From the NCBI GenBank assembly GCA_014650415.1, contig BMUX01000007.1:1-64000 (forward strand): a DNA stretch of 64,000 nucleotides. The letters run 5' to 3'. The notes beneath the pieces were generated by a model, which made no database searches, was not told the origin of the DNA, and saw only the letters and a program-made list of their open reading frames with translations. Every line of letters begins with the position of its first letter. Position 1 is the first letter of the stretch. Source of the stretch: Streptomyces spiroverticillatus (GTDB lineage: Bacteria > Actinomycetota > Actinomycetes > Streptomycetales > Streptomycetaceae). Both the position numbers and the translations under genes were made by a program. Below are positions 1 to 8,004 of the stretch, piece by piece.

Positions 1-165
1 GTCGTCGTCTCCTCGCAGCACGCGTCCGACATCGACCTGGACTCGCTGCTCGCGCCCGACATCCGCGAGTTCGTCGTCGAGCATGTCCTCAAGCAGCTCG
101 TCGAGGACGGCATCAAGCTGGACACCGAGGGCTACCGCCTCCTGGTGAACCCGACCGGCCGCTTC
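1..165 (+). pseudogene. metK: S-adenosylmethionine synthetase fragment (broken 3')
   Basis: Reading from base 1, the 55 codons match the central part of MetK, the enzyme that makes S-adenosylmethionine from methionine and ATP. Visible pieces are SSQHASDIDLDSLLAPDI and GYRLLVNPTGRF, the latter normally followed by EIGGP and the catalytic C-terminal half. Here the frame changes straight after GRF and aroK-like sequence follows, so the metal- and substrate-binding C-terminal domain is absent. The 5' part lies outside the window. An essential gene broken like this implies a second intact copy elsewhere, or an assembly or rearrangement joint. Identification rests on remembered family sequence. Confidence 0.8.
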
Positions 166-1544
166 CCGCCGCACCCTGTACACCGAAGTCGCCCGGGTGG
201 TCGTCGCCACCGACGGGCGTACCCCCGAAGAGGTCGCCCAGGCGGTCCTGGACGCACTGGAGTTGAAGGACGCATGACCACCAGCGAGCAGGCTGAGCAG
301 GCAACGGCGCCGACGCGGATCACCGTCGGCGGCACGGACGGCACCGAGGCGTACGACGTGCTGGCCGGACGGGACGACGTGAACCCGGTGGTCGTGACAG
401 CTCCCGTGCCGGTCGGCCGGCCGGCGGCCGAGGTGAGCCGGTGCCAGCAGACCAGCACCAGCGGGTAGGCGAGGTAGCCGAATCGGGTGGCGGGCAGCAG
501 GCACATCGCGAGGGCGAGGCCCAGTGCCAGCCGGTTGCTCGCGGCGGCGGTGCTGCGCGGCGGGCGGACGACCAGGGAGAGGGCGACTCCCGCCGCGGCG
601 AGCACCAGGGCCCCCAGCGCGAGGGCGAAGCCGCCCGGAACGTACGTGGTCAGAAGGTGTCCCGGCAGGGGACTGGTCGCCGGGGAACCGGTGCCGCCCT
701 CACCGAGCGGGAACAGGAGTACGTGTTCGGCGAAGGCGGAAGGGTTCGCGAGCACCACGGGCAGGAGAGCCAGCGCGCAGACGGCAAGGGCCACCAGGGC
801 CGCGCGCGCGGCGGAACGTCGTCCCGCCGCGCCGAGGAGGAGGACCAGTCCGACCGGCAGCAGCGGCCAGGCGGTCCACTTGAGGGCCGCCGCCGCGCCC
901 AGGGCGAGCCCCACCGCCACTCCGGATCCGCCTCGCCCGGCCAGGGCCAGTGCGAGGCACATCAGGCCGATCACCGGGAGATCGACACCGCCCACCGCGA
1001 GCGGCAGCGCGACGACCGGCGCGGCGGCCAGCAGGAGGAGAGGCGTGCAGGGGGTGGCCCGGGGTTCTCCGGGGCCGTTTCGCCGGGTTGTCGTTTTCGC
1101 AGCTGTGCGGACGGCCAGGAACATGCTGCCGAGGAAGACGATGCCGAACCAGATTCCGGCGTCCGAGAGGATGCCCCCGCCCAGTACGGCCTTCGGCAGC
1201 CCGAAGAGGGCCATGCCGGGCAGATAGGGGTTGTACTCCCACAGCTCGCTGGGCGCCGACACGTAGGGGCTGCCGGATGTCAGGAGCAGGAGTCCGGACT
1301 GTTCCACCACGTGGACTTCCAGCTGGCGTGCTCCGGAGACCACCAGCATGGCCAAGGGGACCAGGACCGCTCCGGCTGCGGCGACCAGTGAACTCCGCTG
1401 GTTCCAGGGGGTCTTGGAGCGGCAGGACAGCAGGGCCGCCGCGCCGTAGCCCGTCGCGGCGGAGACTCCCCAGACCCGGTGCGGCACGAGATCCGTCAGC
1501 GAGGCGAGCAACGCCGCGAACACGGAGCAGGCCAGCCAGCCCAT
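132..1544 (-). CDS. GT87/DUF2029-like integral membrane protein, 3' end disrupted
   Basis: A very hydrophobic protein with about ten predicted membrane segments; the sequence resembles the GT87 (mannosyltransferase-like, DUF2029) polyprenol-sugar-dependent glycosyltransferases. The segment around LWEYNPYLPGMALFGLPKAVLG fits the large extracytoplasmic loop seen in that family. I chose ATG 1544 (MGWLACSV, directly before the first membrane segment); longer forms from 1574 or 1688 would add a hydrophilic tail that includes a repeated MHGPRS. The last about 80 codons (below base 380) are antisense to the aroB, aroK and metK fragments and do not look like GT87, so the original 3' end has been lost and replaced by read-through. 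Family call moderate, truncation likely. Confidence 0.55.
   Translation of the reverse strand: MGWLACSVFAALLASLTDLVPHRVWGVSAATGYGAAALLSCRSKTPWNQRSSLVAAAGAVLVPLAMLVVSGARQLEVHVVEQSGLLLLTSGSPYVSAPSELWEYNPYLPGMALFGLPKAVLGGGILSDAGIWFGIVFLGSMFLAVRTAAKTTTRRNGPGEPRATPCTPLLLLAAAPVVALPLAVGGVDLPVIGLMCLALALAGRGGSGVAVGLALGAAAALKWTAWPLLPVGLVLLLGAAGRRSAARAALVALAVCALALLPVVLANPSAFAEHVLLFPLGEGGTGSPATSPLPGHLLTTYVPGGFALALGALVLAAAGVALSLVVRPPRSTAAASNRLALGLALAMCLLPATRFGYLAYPLVLVCWHRLTSAAGRPTGTGAVTTTGFTSSRPASTSYASVPSVPPTVIRVGAVACSACSLVVMRPSTPVRPGPPGRPLRGYARRWRRPPGRLRCTGCGGKRPVGFTRRR
167..277 (+). pseudogene. aroK: Shikimate kinase C-terminal fragment
   Basis: In the frame that ends at TGA 275-277 the peptide RRTLYTEVARVVVATDGRTP continues as EEVAQAVLDALELKDA, which is the C-terminal tail of actinobacterial shikimate kinase (ATP-dependent phosphorylation of shikimate). 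The P-loop and the shikimate-binding part are missing. The left end joins directly to metK sequence at about base 166. Its stop overlaps the aroB start as ATGA (274-277), the normal aroK-aroB arrangement, so this is a genuine piece of an aroKB operon and not a chance similarity. Confidence 0.75.
274..375 (+). pseudogene. aroB: 3-dehydroquinate synthase N-terminal fragment
   Basis: From ATG 274 the frame begins MTTSEQAEQATAPTRITVGG and continues TDGTEAYDVLAGR, which resembles the first about 35 residues of AroB (cyclises DAHP to 3-dehydroquinate). After about base 375 the sequence stops looking like AroB. The open frame runs on to a stop at 466-468, but there it is the antisense of the membrane protein gene on the other strand. 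The NAD-binding and catalytic domains are absent. The exact breakpoint (375-385) is an estimate from where AroB similarity ends. Confidence 0.65.
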
Positions 1545-1553
1545 GGTCTCGAC

Positions 1554-1601
1554 CGAACGCGGTCCGTGCATTGGTGCCGAACGCGGTCCATGCATCGGTG
1601 C
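1554..1601. repeat. Two tandem 24-bp units
   Basis: Two adjacent 24-bp copies (1554-1577 and 1578-1601) differ at 2 positions. They lie just upstream of the preferred start of the membrane protein and in the leader of the histidine kinase gene, so they could be regulatory or simply a recent slippage duplication. Confidence 0.8.
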
Positions 1602-1730
1602 CCTCCAGTCCCCTTGCGTTTGCCGACGGCCAGTCTTCGCAAGAGACGGGAGGAGATCGTCACACCCGGGTACGGTCATCACCGCCACCCCGTAGTACCA
1701 GCCAGGGGCTTGCAGTCACCCCGTGCGGTG

Positions 1731-3005
1731 ATGACCTTGAAGCGTTCCGACGCGAGAATTCGCTGCATGTTTCCGTTGTCGCTCCGGAGTCCGACCGCCT
1801 GGCAGCATTCCGTCCGCCACCCGTACGTCAGTGGAGCGCTCCTCGGTGTCCTGGCGGTCGCCGAAGCAGTGCACGGGCAGGTCACCTCCGTCACCGTGCT
1901 GGTCACGCTCGCCCTGGCCGTACTGCCCCTACTGGCACGCCGGCGGGAGCCACGTGTCGGATTCGTCGTGCTCGGGGCGTCCCTGCTGAACTTCCTCTTC
2001 CGCCCGGAGCTACTGCTGACCGCGGCGGTGGCCGGAGCCATGGGTCTGTACACGCTCGCCCGGCATCGTGCGATCCATCCGCTGCTGACCATTGCCCTCG
2101 GCGTGAGCGGCTCGCTCCTGGTCAACATCGGACATGTCATGAGAGGTGCCTACGATCTCGGCGGGAGAGCGCCGGTACTGGGAGGAGACGGCTCCCTCTC
2201 CTACTTCACCGAGTCCTTCGTCCTGGCCGTGGCGATGATCGCGACGGTCTGCGTGGCCGATGCCGTCCGCGCCCGAGAGGAGTCGAGGCTGGCCCGCGAG
2301 GCCGCCCAGCGCAAACTGATCGCGATGGAACGCGAGCATGCGGCTGCTGCCGAACGGGCTTCCATAGCAAGGGAGTTGCACGACATCGTGGCCCACTCCG
2401 TGTCCGTGATCGCCGTCCAGGCCGAGAGCGCGACCTACACCACGCCCGACCTCTCGCCTGCGGCCAGGGACGGATTTCAGCAGATCGCAGGGTCCGCCCG
2501 CTCGGCCATGTCCGAACTGCGGCAACTGCTCAGCGTCCTGCACACCGACGCCACGGAGAGGGCTTCCGTCGCACCGCAGCCGACGCTGGACTCCCTCGAC
2601 GCGCTCCTGGCGGCCCATCGCTCCGGCGGCGGTCAGGTCGAACTGCACACCGAAGGCATCCGCCCCGACCTGCTGCCGCCGTCGCTCGAACTCACCGTCT
2701 ACCGGATCGCGCAGGAAGCACTGACCAACACCCGGCGCCACGCCCCCGGAGCCAAGGCCCAGGTGGACATCAGCTACGCACCGGGGCGAGTACGCCTGAA
2801 CATCCGCGACGACGGGCCGGGACCGCAGGACCCGGACGCCGCGCGAAGCGGGGGCCACGGCCTGGACGGGATGGTGGAACGGGCGAAGCTCATCGGCGGG
2901 CAGTTGACCCACGGCGGGGCAGGTCCCGAAGGCGGATTCCAGGTTCGGGCCGACCTGCCCATCGCCACCTACGAGGAGAACCCCGTGAGGAGCACCGGCC
3001 GGTGA
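1731..3005 (+). CDS. Two-component sensor histidine kinase (HisKA_3 type)
   Basis: About 424 residues. The N-terminal half has several hydrophobic membrane segments with no large extracellular domain. The C-terminal half is a HisKA_3 dimerisation domain with the phospho-acceptor box ERASIARELHDIVAHSVSV (His about 217 if counted from 1731), followed by a HATPase domain with the N-box EALTNTRRHA and the G-box GGHGLDGM. This is the NarL-partner class common in Streptomyces. ATG 1731 and ATG 1767 are both possible starts; neither has a strong ribosome binding site. The stop overlaps the GTG of the response regulator by a few bases, so the pair is translationally coupled. The stimulus is unknown; it could control the nearby RiPP cluster, but nothing in the sequence proves that. 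Confidence 0.9.
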   Translation: MTLKRSDARIRCMFPLSLRSPTAWQHSVRHPYVSGALLGVLAVAEAVHGQVTSVTVLVTLALAVLPLLARRREPRVGFVVLGASLLNFLFRPELLLTAAVAGAMGLYTLARHRAIHPLLTIALGVSGSLLVNIGHVMRGAYDLGGRAPVLGGDGSLSYFTESFVLAVAMIATVCVADAVRAREESRLAREAAQRKLIAMEREHAAAAERASIARELHDIVAHSVSVIAVQAESATYTTPDLSPAARDGFQQIAGSARSAMSELRQLLSVLHTDATERASVAPQPTLDSLDALLAAHRSGGGQVELHTEGIRPDLLPPSLELTVYRIAQEALTNTRRHAPGAKAQVDISYAPGRVRLNIRDDGPGPQDPDAARSGGHGLDGMVERAKLIGGQLTHGGAGPEGGFQVRADLPIATYEENPVRSTGR

Positions 3006-3691
3006 AGACGACGGAGCCCATACGCGTGATCGTGGCCGACGACCAAGCCGTTGTCAGGGCGGGCTTCGTCAATCTGCTGTCCACGCAGGAGGACATCGAA
3101 GTCGTCGGCGAGGCGCAGAACGGCCACGAGGCCGTTGAACTCGCCGCCGCCCTTCGACCGGATCTGGCTCTGCTGGACATCCGGATGCCGAAGGTGGACG
3201 GCATCCAGGCCGCCCGCACCATCCTCAAGGAGGGCAACGGCACCACCAAGGCCCTGATGCTCACCACCTTCAACCTCGACCAGTACGTCTTCGACGCACT
3301 GGCGGCCGGGGCGAGCGGCTTTCTGCTGAAGGACACCACGTTCCCCGAGCTGCTCAACGCGGTACGCGTGGTGGCCGCCGGTGAGGCGATGCTGGCCCCT
3401 GCCGTCACCCGCCGACTGATCGCCGAATTCGCTCACCGTAACCCCGGCGGCGGGACGGCGCAGCTCTCCGCCCCGCCGCTCGACCAACTCACCGCCCGCG
3501 AGTACGAGGTGATGCTGCTCATCGCCCGGGGGTTGTCCAACACCGAGATCACTCAGCGGATGACCATCACCGACAACACCGTGAAGACGCATATCAACCG
3601 GCTCTTCAGCAAGTTGGGACTGCGCGACCGGGCGCAGGTCGTCATCGTCGCGTACGAACTGGGGCTGATCACTCCGAGCGGCAGCGGCTGA
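3002..3691 (+). CDS. NarL/FixJ-family response regulator
   Basis: 229 residues, starting at GTG 3002 inside the last codons of the kinase gene. The receiver domain (about 7-122) has the acidic pair D13-D14, the phosphorylation site D59 in LALLDIRMP, a Thr in the MLTTF strand and K110 in FLLKD. A LuxR-type helix-turn-helix follows (about 165-220: LTAREYEVMLLIARGLSNTE, then TVKTHINRLFSKLGLRDR). It should be phosphorylated by the upstream kinase and bind DNA as a dimer. The gene ends about 70 bp before the first cluster gene on the opposite strand. Confidence 0.95.
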   Translation: MKTTEPIRVIVADDQAVVRAGFVNLLSTQEDIEVVGEAQNGHEAVELAAALRPDLALLDIRMPKVDGIQAARTILKEGNGTTKALMLTTFNLDQYVFDALAAGASGFLLKDTTFPELLNAVRVVAAGEAMLAPAVTRRLIAEFAHRNPGGGTAQLSAPPLDQLTAREYEVMLLIARGLSNTEITQRMTITDNTVKTHINRLFSKLGLRDRAQVVIVAYELGLITPSGSG

Positions 3692-3762
3692 AGCGTTCGT
3701 CCGCTTGGCCCTTGCCGGGCTTCAGGTGGAGGGGAGTCTGCCGGGCGGCGGGGGAGTTGGGG

Positions 3763-3948
3763 TCAGAGGCGGGGGCGGCGGCTCAGGGCGATTCCGGCGA
3801 AGAGGAAGGCGACGCCGAGGGCGCCCGCGATGATGGCCGCGGTGGTCTTGGTGGGCTGCTGGCTGGCGTTCAGGACGGCGGTGACCACGCCCATCACGCC
3901 GCTGATGTAGCAGAAGATGGTGATGAAGATCTTGAGGTTGGGGTTCAT
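3763..3948 (-). CDS. 61-residue two-helix membrane protein, cluster edge
   Basis: A short protein beginning MNPNLKIFITIFCYISGVMG with two hydrophobic segments (about 6-24 and 36-54) separated by a polar loop (NASQQPTKT) and a basic C-terminus RRPRL. A good AGGAG ribosome binding site lies in front of ATG 3948. It follows the methyltransferase gene by 37 bp on the same strand, so it is probably the last gene of the P450-methyltransferase-small protein operon. I do not recognise a family. Size, topology and position suggest a self-protection or transport helper, which is inference. A protein of exactly the same length and similar topology lies at the other end of the cluster (29532-29717), without obvious sequence similarity. 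Confidence 0.65.
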   Translation of the reverse strand: MNPNLKIFITIFCYISGVMGVVTAVLNASQQPTKTTAAIIAGALGVAFLFAGIALSRRPRL

Positions 3949-3985
3949 GGTGGGGCTCCTGGGGGTGGGGTGAGGGGAGAGGGGG

Positions 3986-4798
3986 TTATGGGGCGGTTCC
4001 TGCGGCGGTGAGGCCGAGGAGCATGACGTAGGCGTTCGGGTCGGTGCGGAAGCGGTTCCAGCGGTCTGCGGCGAGGGCGAACTCCGCGAGGGTGAGGGCG
4101 CCCGAGGCGACCAGGGGCTGGAGGCGGCCGGGGCCCAGGTGCGGGGCGAAGTCCGCGGTGGGGCGGTCGTCGTTGGTGGTCGCGAAGGGGCGGAGGGTGA
4201 CGTCCGTGCAGCCCGTGGTGCGCAGGAGGCGGGTGAGGTGGCGGCCGATGGTGCGGTTGCCGCCCGCCGACTGCTGGGCCTGGGACAACTTGGCGTGGAT
4301 GGAGGCCAGTTCGGGGTAGGCCGGGTCGGCCAGGCCCCAGCAGGAGGCGTCGACCTCGGTGACGAGCAGCCTGCCGCCGGGGCGGAGGATGCGTACGGCT
4401 TCGCGCAGGGCGGGGAGCGGGTCGGCGAGGTGTTGGAGTACGTAGCGCAGGAGTACGTATCCGGCCGAGGCGTCCGGGAGGGGGAGGGCGGCGGCGTCCG
4501 CGACCAGGAGGGTGGCGCCGCAGTCGGAGGCGTGGGAGAGGAGGGTGGGGTCGATGTCGACGGCCGTGACGGCGAGGTCGGGGTGGGCGGCGCGCAGGCG
4601 GCGGGTGACCGCGCCCGAGCCCGCGCCGACCTCGACCAGGGGGCCGTGGGCCGGGTCCAGGCCGAGTTCGTGCAGGATGCGCAGTTCCTCGGGGAAGGAA
4701 AGGTCGGCCTGGGCCTCCAGGCGGGCCAGTTCGCCGGTGAGGCCGCCGGAGGTGGTGGCGGCGGGGTCGTAGGAGCCGGCGGGGGAGAGAGTGGTCAT
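3986..4798 (-). CDS. Class I SAM-dependent methyltransferase
   Basis: 270 residues. The Rossmann-type methyltransferase motifs are present: motif I LVEVGAGSGAVTRRL (about 55-67), an acidic residue after strand 2 in VTAVDIDPT, motif II around VADAAALPLPDASAGYV, and LRPGGRLLVTEVDA. The N-terminal 45 residues and C-terminal about 80 residues are variable and probably form the substrate pocket. Its ATG overlaps the stop of the upstream P450 as ATGA (4795-4798), so the two are translationally coupled and likely act on the same substrate. Methylation of the RiPP (N-terminus, Tyr oxygen or a hydroxyl introduced by a P450) is inference; the family does not fix the acceptor atom. Confidence 0.9.
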   Translation of the reverse strand: MTTLSPAGSYDPAATTSGGLTGELARLEAQADLSFPEELRILHELGLDPAHGPLVEVGAGSGAVTRRLRAAHPDLAVTAVDIDPTLLSHASDCGATLLVADAAALPLPDASAGYVLLRYVLQHLADPLPALREAVRILRPGGRLLVTEVDASCWGLADPAYPELASIHAKLSQAQQSAGGNRTIGRHLTRLLRTTGCTDVTLRPFATTNDDRPTADFAPHLGPGRLQPLVASGALTLAEFALAADRWNRFRTDPNAYVMLLGLTAAGTAP

Positions 4799-6129
4799 CG
4801 CGGCGTCACCTTCATGCGCATGCCGTGCTTGGGGCGGAGGGTCACCAGGGCCTCGGGCTCCACGGGGAAGCCGGGTTCGAGCGTGAGGTCGGCCTGCTGG
4901 AGGAGGGTGGCGAGGACGAGGACGGCCTCGACCAGGGCGAAGTGGCGGCCGATGCAGGTCCGTTCGCCGCCGCCGAAGGGCAGGTAGAGGTGGCTGGGGA
5001 GGTCCGGGGCGGTGAAGCGGGCGGGTACGTAGTCGTCGGGGCGGTCCCAGTGGTCGGGGTGGCGGTGCAGGACCCACTGGCTGACGCAGACCAGGGCGCC
5101 GGCGGGGATCTCGTAACCGTCGATCAGGTCGGGACCGGTGGAGCGGCGGGAGATCAGCCAGACCGGAGGGTAGAGGCGCATGGCCTCCTCGATGGCGCGG
5201 CGGCAGTGCACCAGGTCCGGGAGGTCGGCGGCGGTCGGGGTGCGGCCGGCCAGGACCGTGTCGAGCTCCGTGCGGATCAGGGCGGCCTCGGCGGGGTGCC
5301 GGTCGAGGAGGTGGAGCGTCCAGGTGAGCGTTTTCGCGGTGGTCTCGTGACCGGCCATGATCAGGGTGAGGACCTGGTCGCGCAGCTCGACGTCGGTGAG
5401 CTCGCCGATCATCGTGTCCATGAGGGTGCCCTGGTGCGCGGCGGCCGGGCCCGTGGCGCGGCGCGAGGCGATGACCGTACGGGCGACGAGCTGGAGGAAG
5501 GCACGGGCCTGTACGTATCCCTTGCGGCGCAGGGCCGTGTCCTCGGGGTCCGGGTCCGGGTCGGGTACGTAGTGGCCCATGAAGAGGTTGGCCGCGTCGA
5601 CCGCCCGGCCGAAGCCCTCGCCCGCCGACCCCAGGTCCACGCCGAGCACCGCCCGGGTGAGGATCGCCAGGGTGAGCGAGGTCAGGTGGTGGTCCACCGG
5701 GAGGGCCGCACCGGAGTCCGGGGCCGTGCGCCAGCGGTCCAGGAGGGCCTGGGTCTCCTCGGTGATGATGGTGTCGAAGGCGGTGACGGCGGTGCGCCTG
5801 AACGCCGGTGCGCAGAGCCTGCGTTGACGGGCCCACTCGTCGCCGTCGCTGGTCAGCAGCCCGTTGCCGAGGAGAGGGCGCAGCATCGCGTCGTCCGGGG
5901 TGTTCACCTTCGTGTACCGGGCGACGTTGTCCTTCAGGACGTGCCGGGCCAGGTCCGGGCGGTGCAGCATGTAGACGCGCTCGCCGTCGCCGACGTGGCT
6001 GGTGACGTCCCCGTACTCGCGGTTCATCCGGGTCACGAAGGCCAGCGGGTCCGCGCGCATCGCCGCCATGTCCACGGGGTCCGCAGGCCCCGGCGGGACC
6101 GTGCCCGCCGGGGCGGTGGTGGGTGTCAT
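4795..6129 (-). CDS. Cytochrome P450, canonical active site
   Basis: 444 residues. All hallmark motifs are present: the I-helix oxygen-activation motif AGHETT (259-264), the K-helix ExxR E315-R318, a PPVW segment, and the heme loop FGGGERTCIG (385-394) with Cys392 as axial ligand. The C-terminal pattern looks like the CYP102/CYP4-like branch of bacterial P450s. ATG 6129 was chosen over an upstream ATG (6159) because GGAGG sits 6 bases in front of it. First gene of a three-gene minus-strand operon with the methyltransferase and the 61-residue protein, divergent from the RiPP precursor, so a tailoring role on that peptide is likely. No ferredoxin gene is adjacent; electrons must come from general partners. 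Confidence 0.95.
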   Translation of the reverse strand: MTPTTAPAGTVPPGPADPVDMAAMRADPLAFVTRMNREYGDVTSHVGDGERVYMLHRPDLARHVLKDNVARYTKVNTPDDAMLRPLLGNGLLTSDGDEWARQRRLCAPAFRRTAVTAFDTIITEETQALLDRWRTAPDSGAALPVDHHLTSLTLAILTRAVLGVDLGSAGEGFGRAVDAANLFMGHYVPDPDPDPEDTALRRKGYVQARAFLQLVARTVIASRRATGPAAAHQGTLMDTMIGELTDVELRDQVLTLIMAGHETTAKTLTWTLHLLDRHPAEAALIRTELDTVLAGRTPTAADLPDLVHCRRAIEEAMRLYPPVWLISRRSTGPDLIDGYEIPAGALVCVSQWVLHRHPDHWDRPDDYVPARFTAPDLPSHLYLPFGGGERTCIGRHFALVEAVLVLATLLQQADLTLEPGFPVEPEALVTLRPKHGMRMKVTPR

Positions 6130-6603
6130 GTGAACCTCCGTAAAAAGTGGGCCGCGCAAGCGGGCGGCACGCGGGACCCGTTGCGCGGATCCCGATACGT
6201 AGGGCCTGTTGCGTAATCCCGAATCCGCCGTACGTATGTGGCGTACGTAATTCCGTAATCGTCGGGGAATTGCCTCGACCGCCCTCCGGGCATCTCACCC
6301 GGGGGCGGTCCACGTGAGAGTATGCGTTTCGCGGCGGGAGTCAACCCGCCTGCGGCACGCCACAGTTGAATTACCGTAACGCCGGTATGGGTTCGGCTCA
6401 ATGCTTATCCGGGGCGGTCCGGGACGACGCACAATACGTCAGGCCGAAAGGCCGGCGGATTACGTTTCTTTGCGTCTTGGCCGCGGCGGCGAAACCGTGT
6501 GAATGTTTGTCCGTCGCCGGCACAACGACCGAAACACACAGCTTCGAGAAGCGCCCACAAGCGCCCCGAAGCTTCAAGAAACGTCAGACAAGGGAGAGTT
6601 CGC
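6130..6603. promoter_or_regulatory. Divergent control region between P450 operon and precursor gene
   Basis: 474 bp without a supported gene, clearly more AT-rich than its surroundings, as expected for promoters. It holds three TACGTA palindromes at 6196-6201, 6231-6236 and 6244-6249 plus related CGTAA or ATACGT/TTACGT pieces (6251-6260, 6435-6441, 6460-6465). The last two TACGTA sites lie 13 bp apart within a near 13-bp repeat. AGGGAGAG (about 6589-6596) is the ribosome binding site of the precursor. The same hexamer is clustered upstream of the YcaO gene (19235-19284), so a shared cluster regulator is plausible. Exact promoter boxes cannot be assigned. Confidence 0.6.
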
Positions 6604-6972
6604 ATGGCTCTGGACCCCCAGCAGCGGGCAGAATTCGTCAACGCCTACACCCGTGTGCTCATCAGCTCCTGGTCCGACGAGGCGTTCGCCGCCCGGCTCC
6701 AGTCCGACCCGAAGGCCGCGCTGGCCGAGGCCGGCCTGGAGATCCCCGAGGGCAGCGAGATCGTCATCGTCACCCAGGCCCCCGAGGGTCACCAGGAGGG
6801 CAACCTGGACGTCCAGGTCGCCCTGTGGGAGACCGGTCTGGCCACCGGACGCTACGAGTTCCACATCCCGGAGACGCCGACCGTCGACGCCGCGGAGCTG
6901 AGCGAGGGCGACCTCTCGGACGTCGCCGCCGGCTGCAACTACTGCTGCTGCCCGTGCTGCTGCTGCACCTGA
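6604..6972 (+). CDS. NHLP-type RiPP precursor, core CNYCCCPCCCCT
   Basis: 122 residues. The leader (about 5-55: FVNAYTRVLISSWSDEAFAA, DPKAALAEAGLEIPEGSEI) resembles the nitrile hydratase alpha-subunit fold that defines the NHLP precursor family. It ends in ELSEGDLSDVAAG (98-110), an amphipathic segment with a small-residue cleavage site suited to C39 peptidase-ABC transporters. The predicted core is residues 111-122, CNYCCCPCCCCT, with eight Cys, one Tyr, one Asn, one Pro and a C-terminal Thr and no Ser. With the YcaO and SagB genes downstream, the Cys residues should become thiazoles. If cleavage is at Gly110-Cys111, the first Cys can hardly be a thiazole, so seven rings are the more likely maximum. 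Strong Shine-Dalgarno AGGGAGAG. A perfect hairpin follows the stop. Confidence 0.93.
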   Translation: MALDPQQRAEFVNAYTRVLISSWSDEAFAARLQSDPKAALAEAGLEIPEGSEIVIVTQAPEGHQEGNLDVQVALWETGLATGRYEFHIPETPTVDAAELSEGDLSDVAAGCNYCCCPCCCCT

Positions 6973-6988
6973 TCGGCAGCTGACTGTT

Positions 6989-7011
6989 CCCGGCCGCGAC
7001 GAGCGGCCGGG
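6989..7011 (+). terminator. Hairpin after precursor gene (attenuator)
   Basis: Perfect 9-bp stem (6989-6997 with 7003-7011, CCCGGCCGC/GCGGCCGGG) with a 5-nt loop, 17 bp after the precursor stop and 48 bp before the ABC ATPase start. There is no T-run. Partial termination or 3'-end stabilisation here would make precursor mRNA more abundant than the downstream operon, a common RiPP arrangement. Confidence 0.65.
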
Positions 7012-7059
7012 GCACAACAGCCCCGAGCGCACCACATTCCCCCTTCGCTGGAGTGATCC

Positions 7060-8004
7060 ATGTCCACTGCGCAGGAAGCGCATCCGGTTTCCGTCCGCGG
7101 TCTCGCCAAGAAATACGGCGACACCTTCGCGGTCCGCGACCTCAGCCTCGACATTCACCGGGGTGAGGTATTCGCACTGCTCGGGCCCAACGGCGCGGGC
7201 AAGACCACGACCGTCGACATACTGACGGGCGTAAGACGGCGCACCGGCGGAGACGTGCGGGTCCTCGGCCGAGATCCGGCCGAGGACCCGCGGGAATGGC
7301 GGGCGAGAATCGGCGTGGTGCCCCAATCCACCGGGGCCTACGTGGATTTGAACGTACGGGAGGTCGTCGCGCACTTCGCGGCGATGTACCCGGCGCCGCT
7401 TCCGGTGGACCAAGTGCTCGACATGGTCGGGCTCGGAAAGCACCATGCGGCCTCCGCGCTGTCGCTCTCCGGCGGCCAGCAGCGCAGGCTCGACGTGGCC
7501 GTCGGCGTCATCGGCGACCCCGAACTGATCTTCCTGGACGAGCCCACCACCGGGCTCGACCCGGTGGCCCGGCGGGAGGCCTGGGACCTGGTCCGCTGGT
7601 TCGCCGACCGGGGCCGCACCACCGTCCTGACCACCCACTACCTCGACGAGGCCGAGGAGCTCGCCCAGCGGGCCGGCGTCGTCGTCGGCGGCCGCCTCGT
7701 CGAATGCGGCACGCCCGCGGAGCTCGGCGGCCGGGACACCACCCCCGCGACCGTCACCTTCCGCCGCTGCGAGCGGCTCGCGGACCGGGCGCTGCCCCAC
7801 GGGCTGCCCGGGTCCACCCGGGCGGAGGAGAGCGGCGGCCTCGTCACGCTGCGAACTCCCGCACCCATGGGCGTACTTGAGGTCCTGCTGCCCTGGGCGC
7901 ACGAGGTGGGCGTCCAGGAACTCGCCGAACTGAGGGTGCACCGGCCCACCCTCGAAGAGATCTACCTCGACCTGATCGCGCGGGAGGCAGCCGCATGTCA
8001 CTGA
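7060..8004 (+). CDS. Drug-type ABC transporter ATP-binding protein
   Basis: 314 residues, DrrA/CcmA-like. Walker A GPNGAGKTT (42-50), Q-loop VVPQSTGAY, ABC signature LSGGQQRR, Walker B LIFLDEPTTGLD and the switch His in TTHYLDEAEELA are all intact. The C-terminal about 80 residues form the extra domain typical of antibiotic-resistance ATPases. It overlaps the permease gene by 10 bp. Placed directly after the precursor, it probably provides self-resistance or extrusion of the finished product, since the peptidase-coupled NHLM exporter further downstream already covers leader removal and secretion. Confidence 0.93.
   Translation: MSTAQEAHPVSVRGLAKKYGDTFAVRDLSLDIHRGEVFALLGPNGAGKTTTVDILTGVRRRTGGDVRVLGRDPAEDPREWRARIGVVPQSTGAYVDLNVREVVAHFAAMYPAPLPVDQVLDMVGLGKHHAASALSLSGGQQRRLDVAVGVIGDPELIFLDEPTTGLDPVARREAWDLVRWFADRGRTTVLTTHYLDEAEELAQRAGVVVGGRLVECGTPAELGGRDTTPATVTFRRCERLADRALPHGLPGSTRAEESGGLVTLRTPAPMGVLEVLLPWAHEVGVQELAELRVHRPTLEEIYLDLIAREAAACH

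Noticed and set aside
950..3001. Long N-terminal extension of the response regulator frame
   Set aside because: Overlaps the kinase gene; the receiver domain begins at GTG 3002 and the upstream part is Arg/Pro-rich shadow sequence.
6604..6972. Lanthipeptide (class II) interpretation of the NHLP precursor
   Set aside because: NHLP leaders also serve LanM enzymes, but there is no LanM gene in the window and the core has no Ser and only one Thr; YcaO and SagB fit better.
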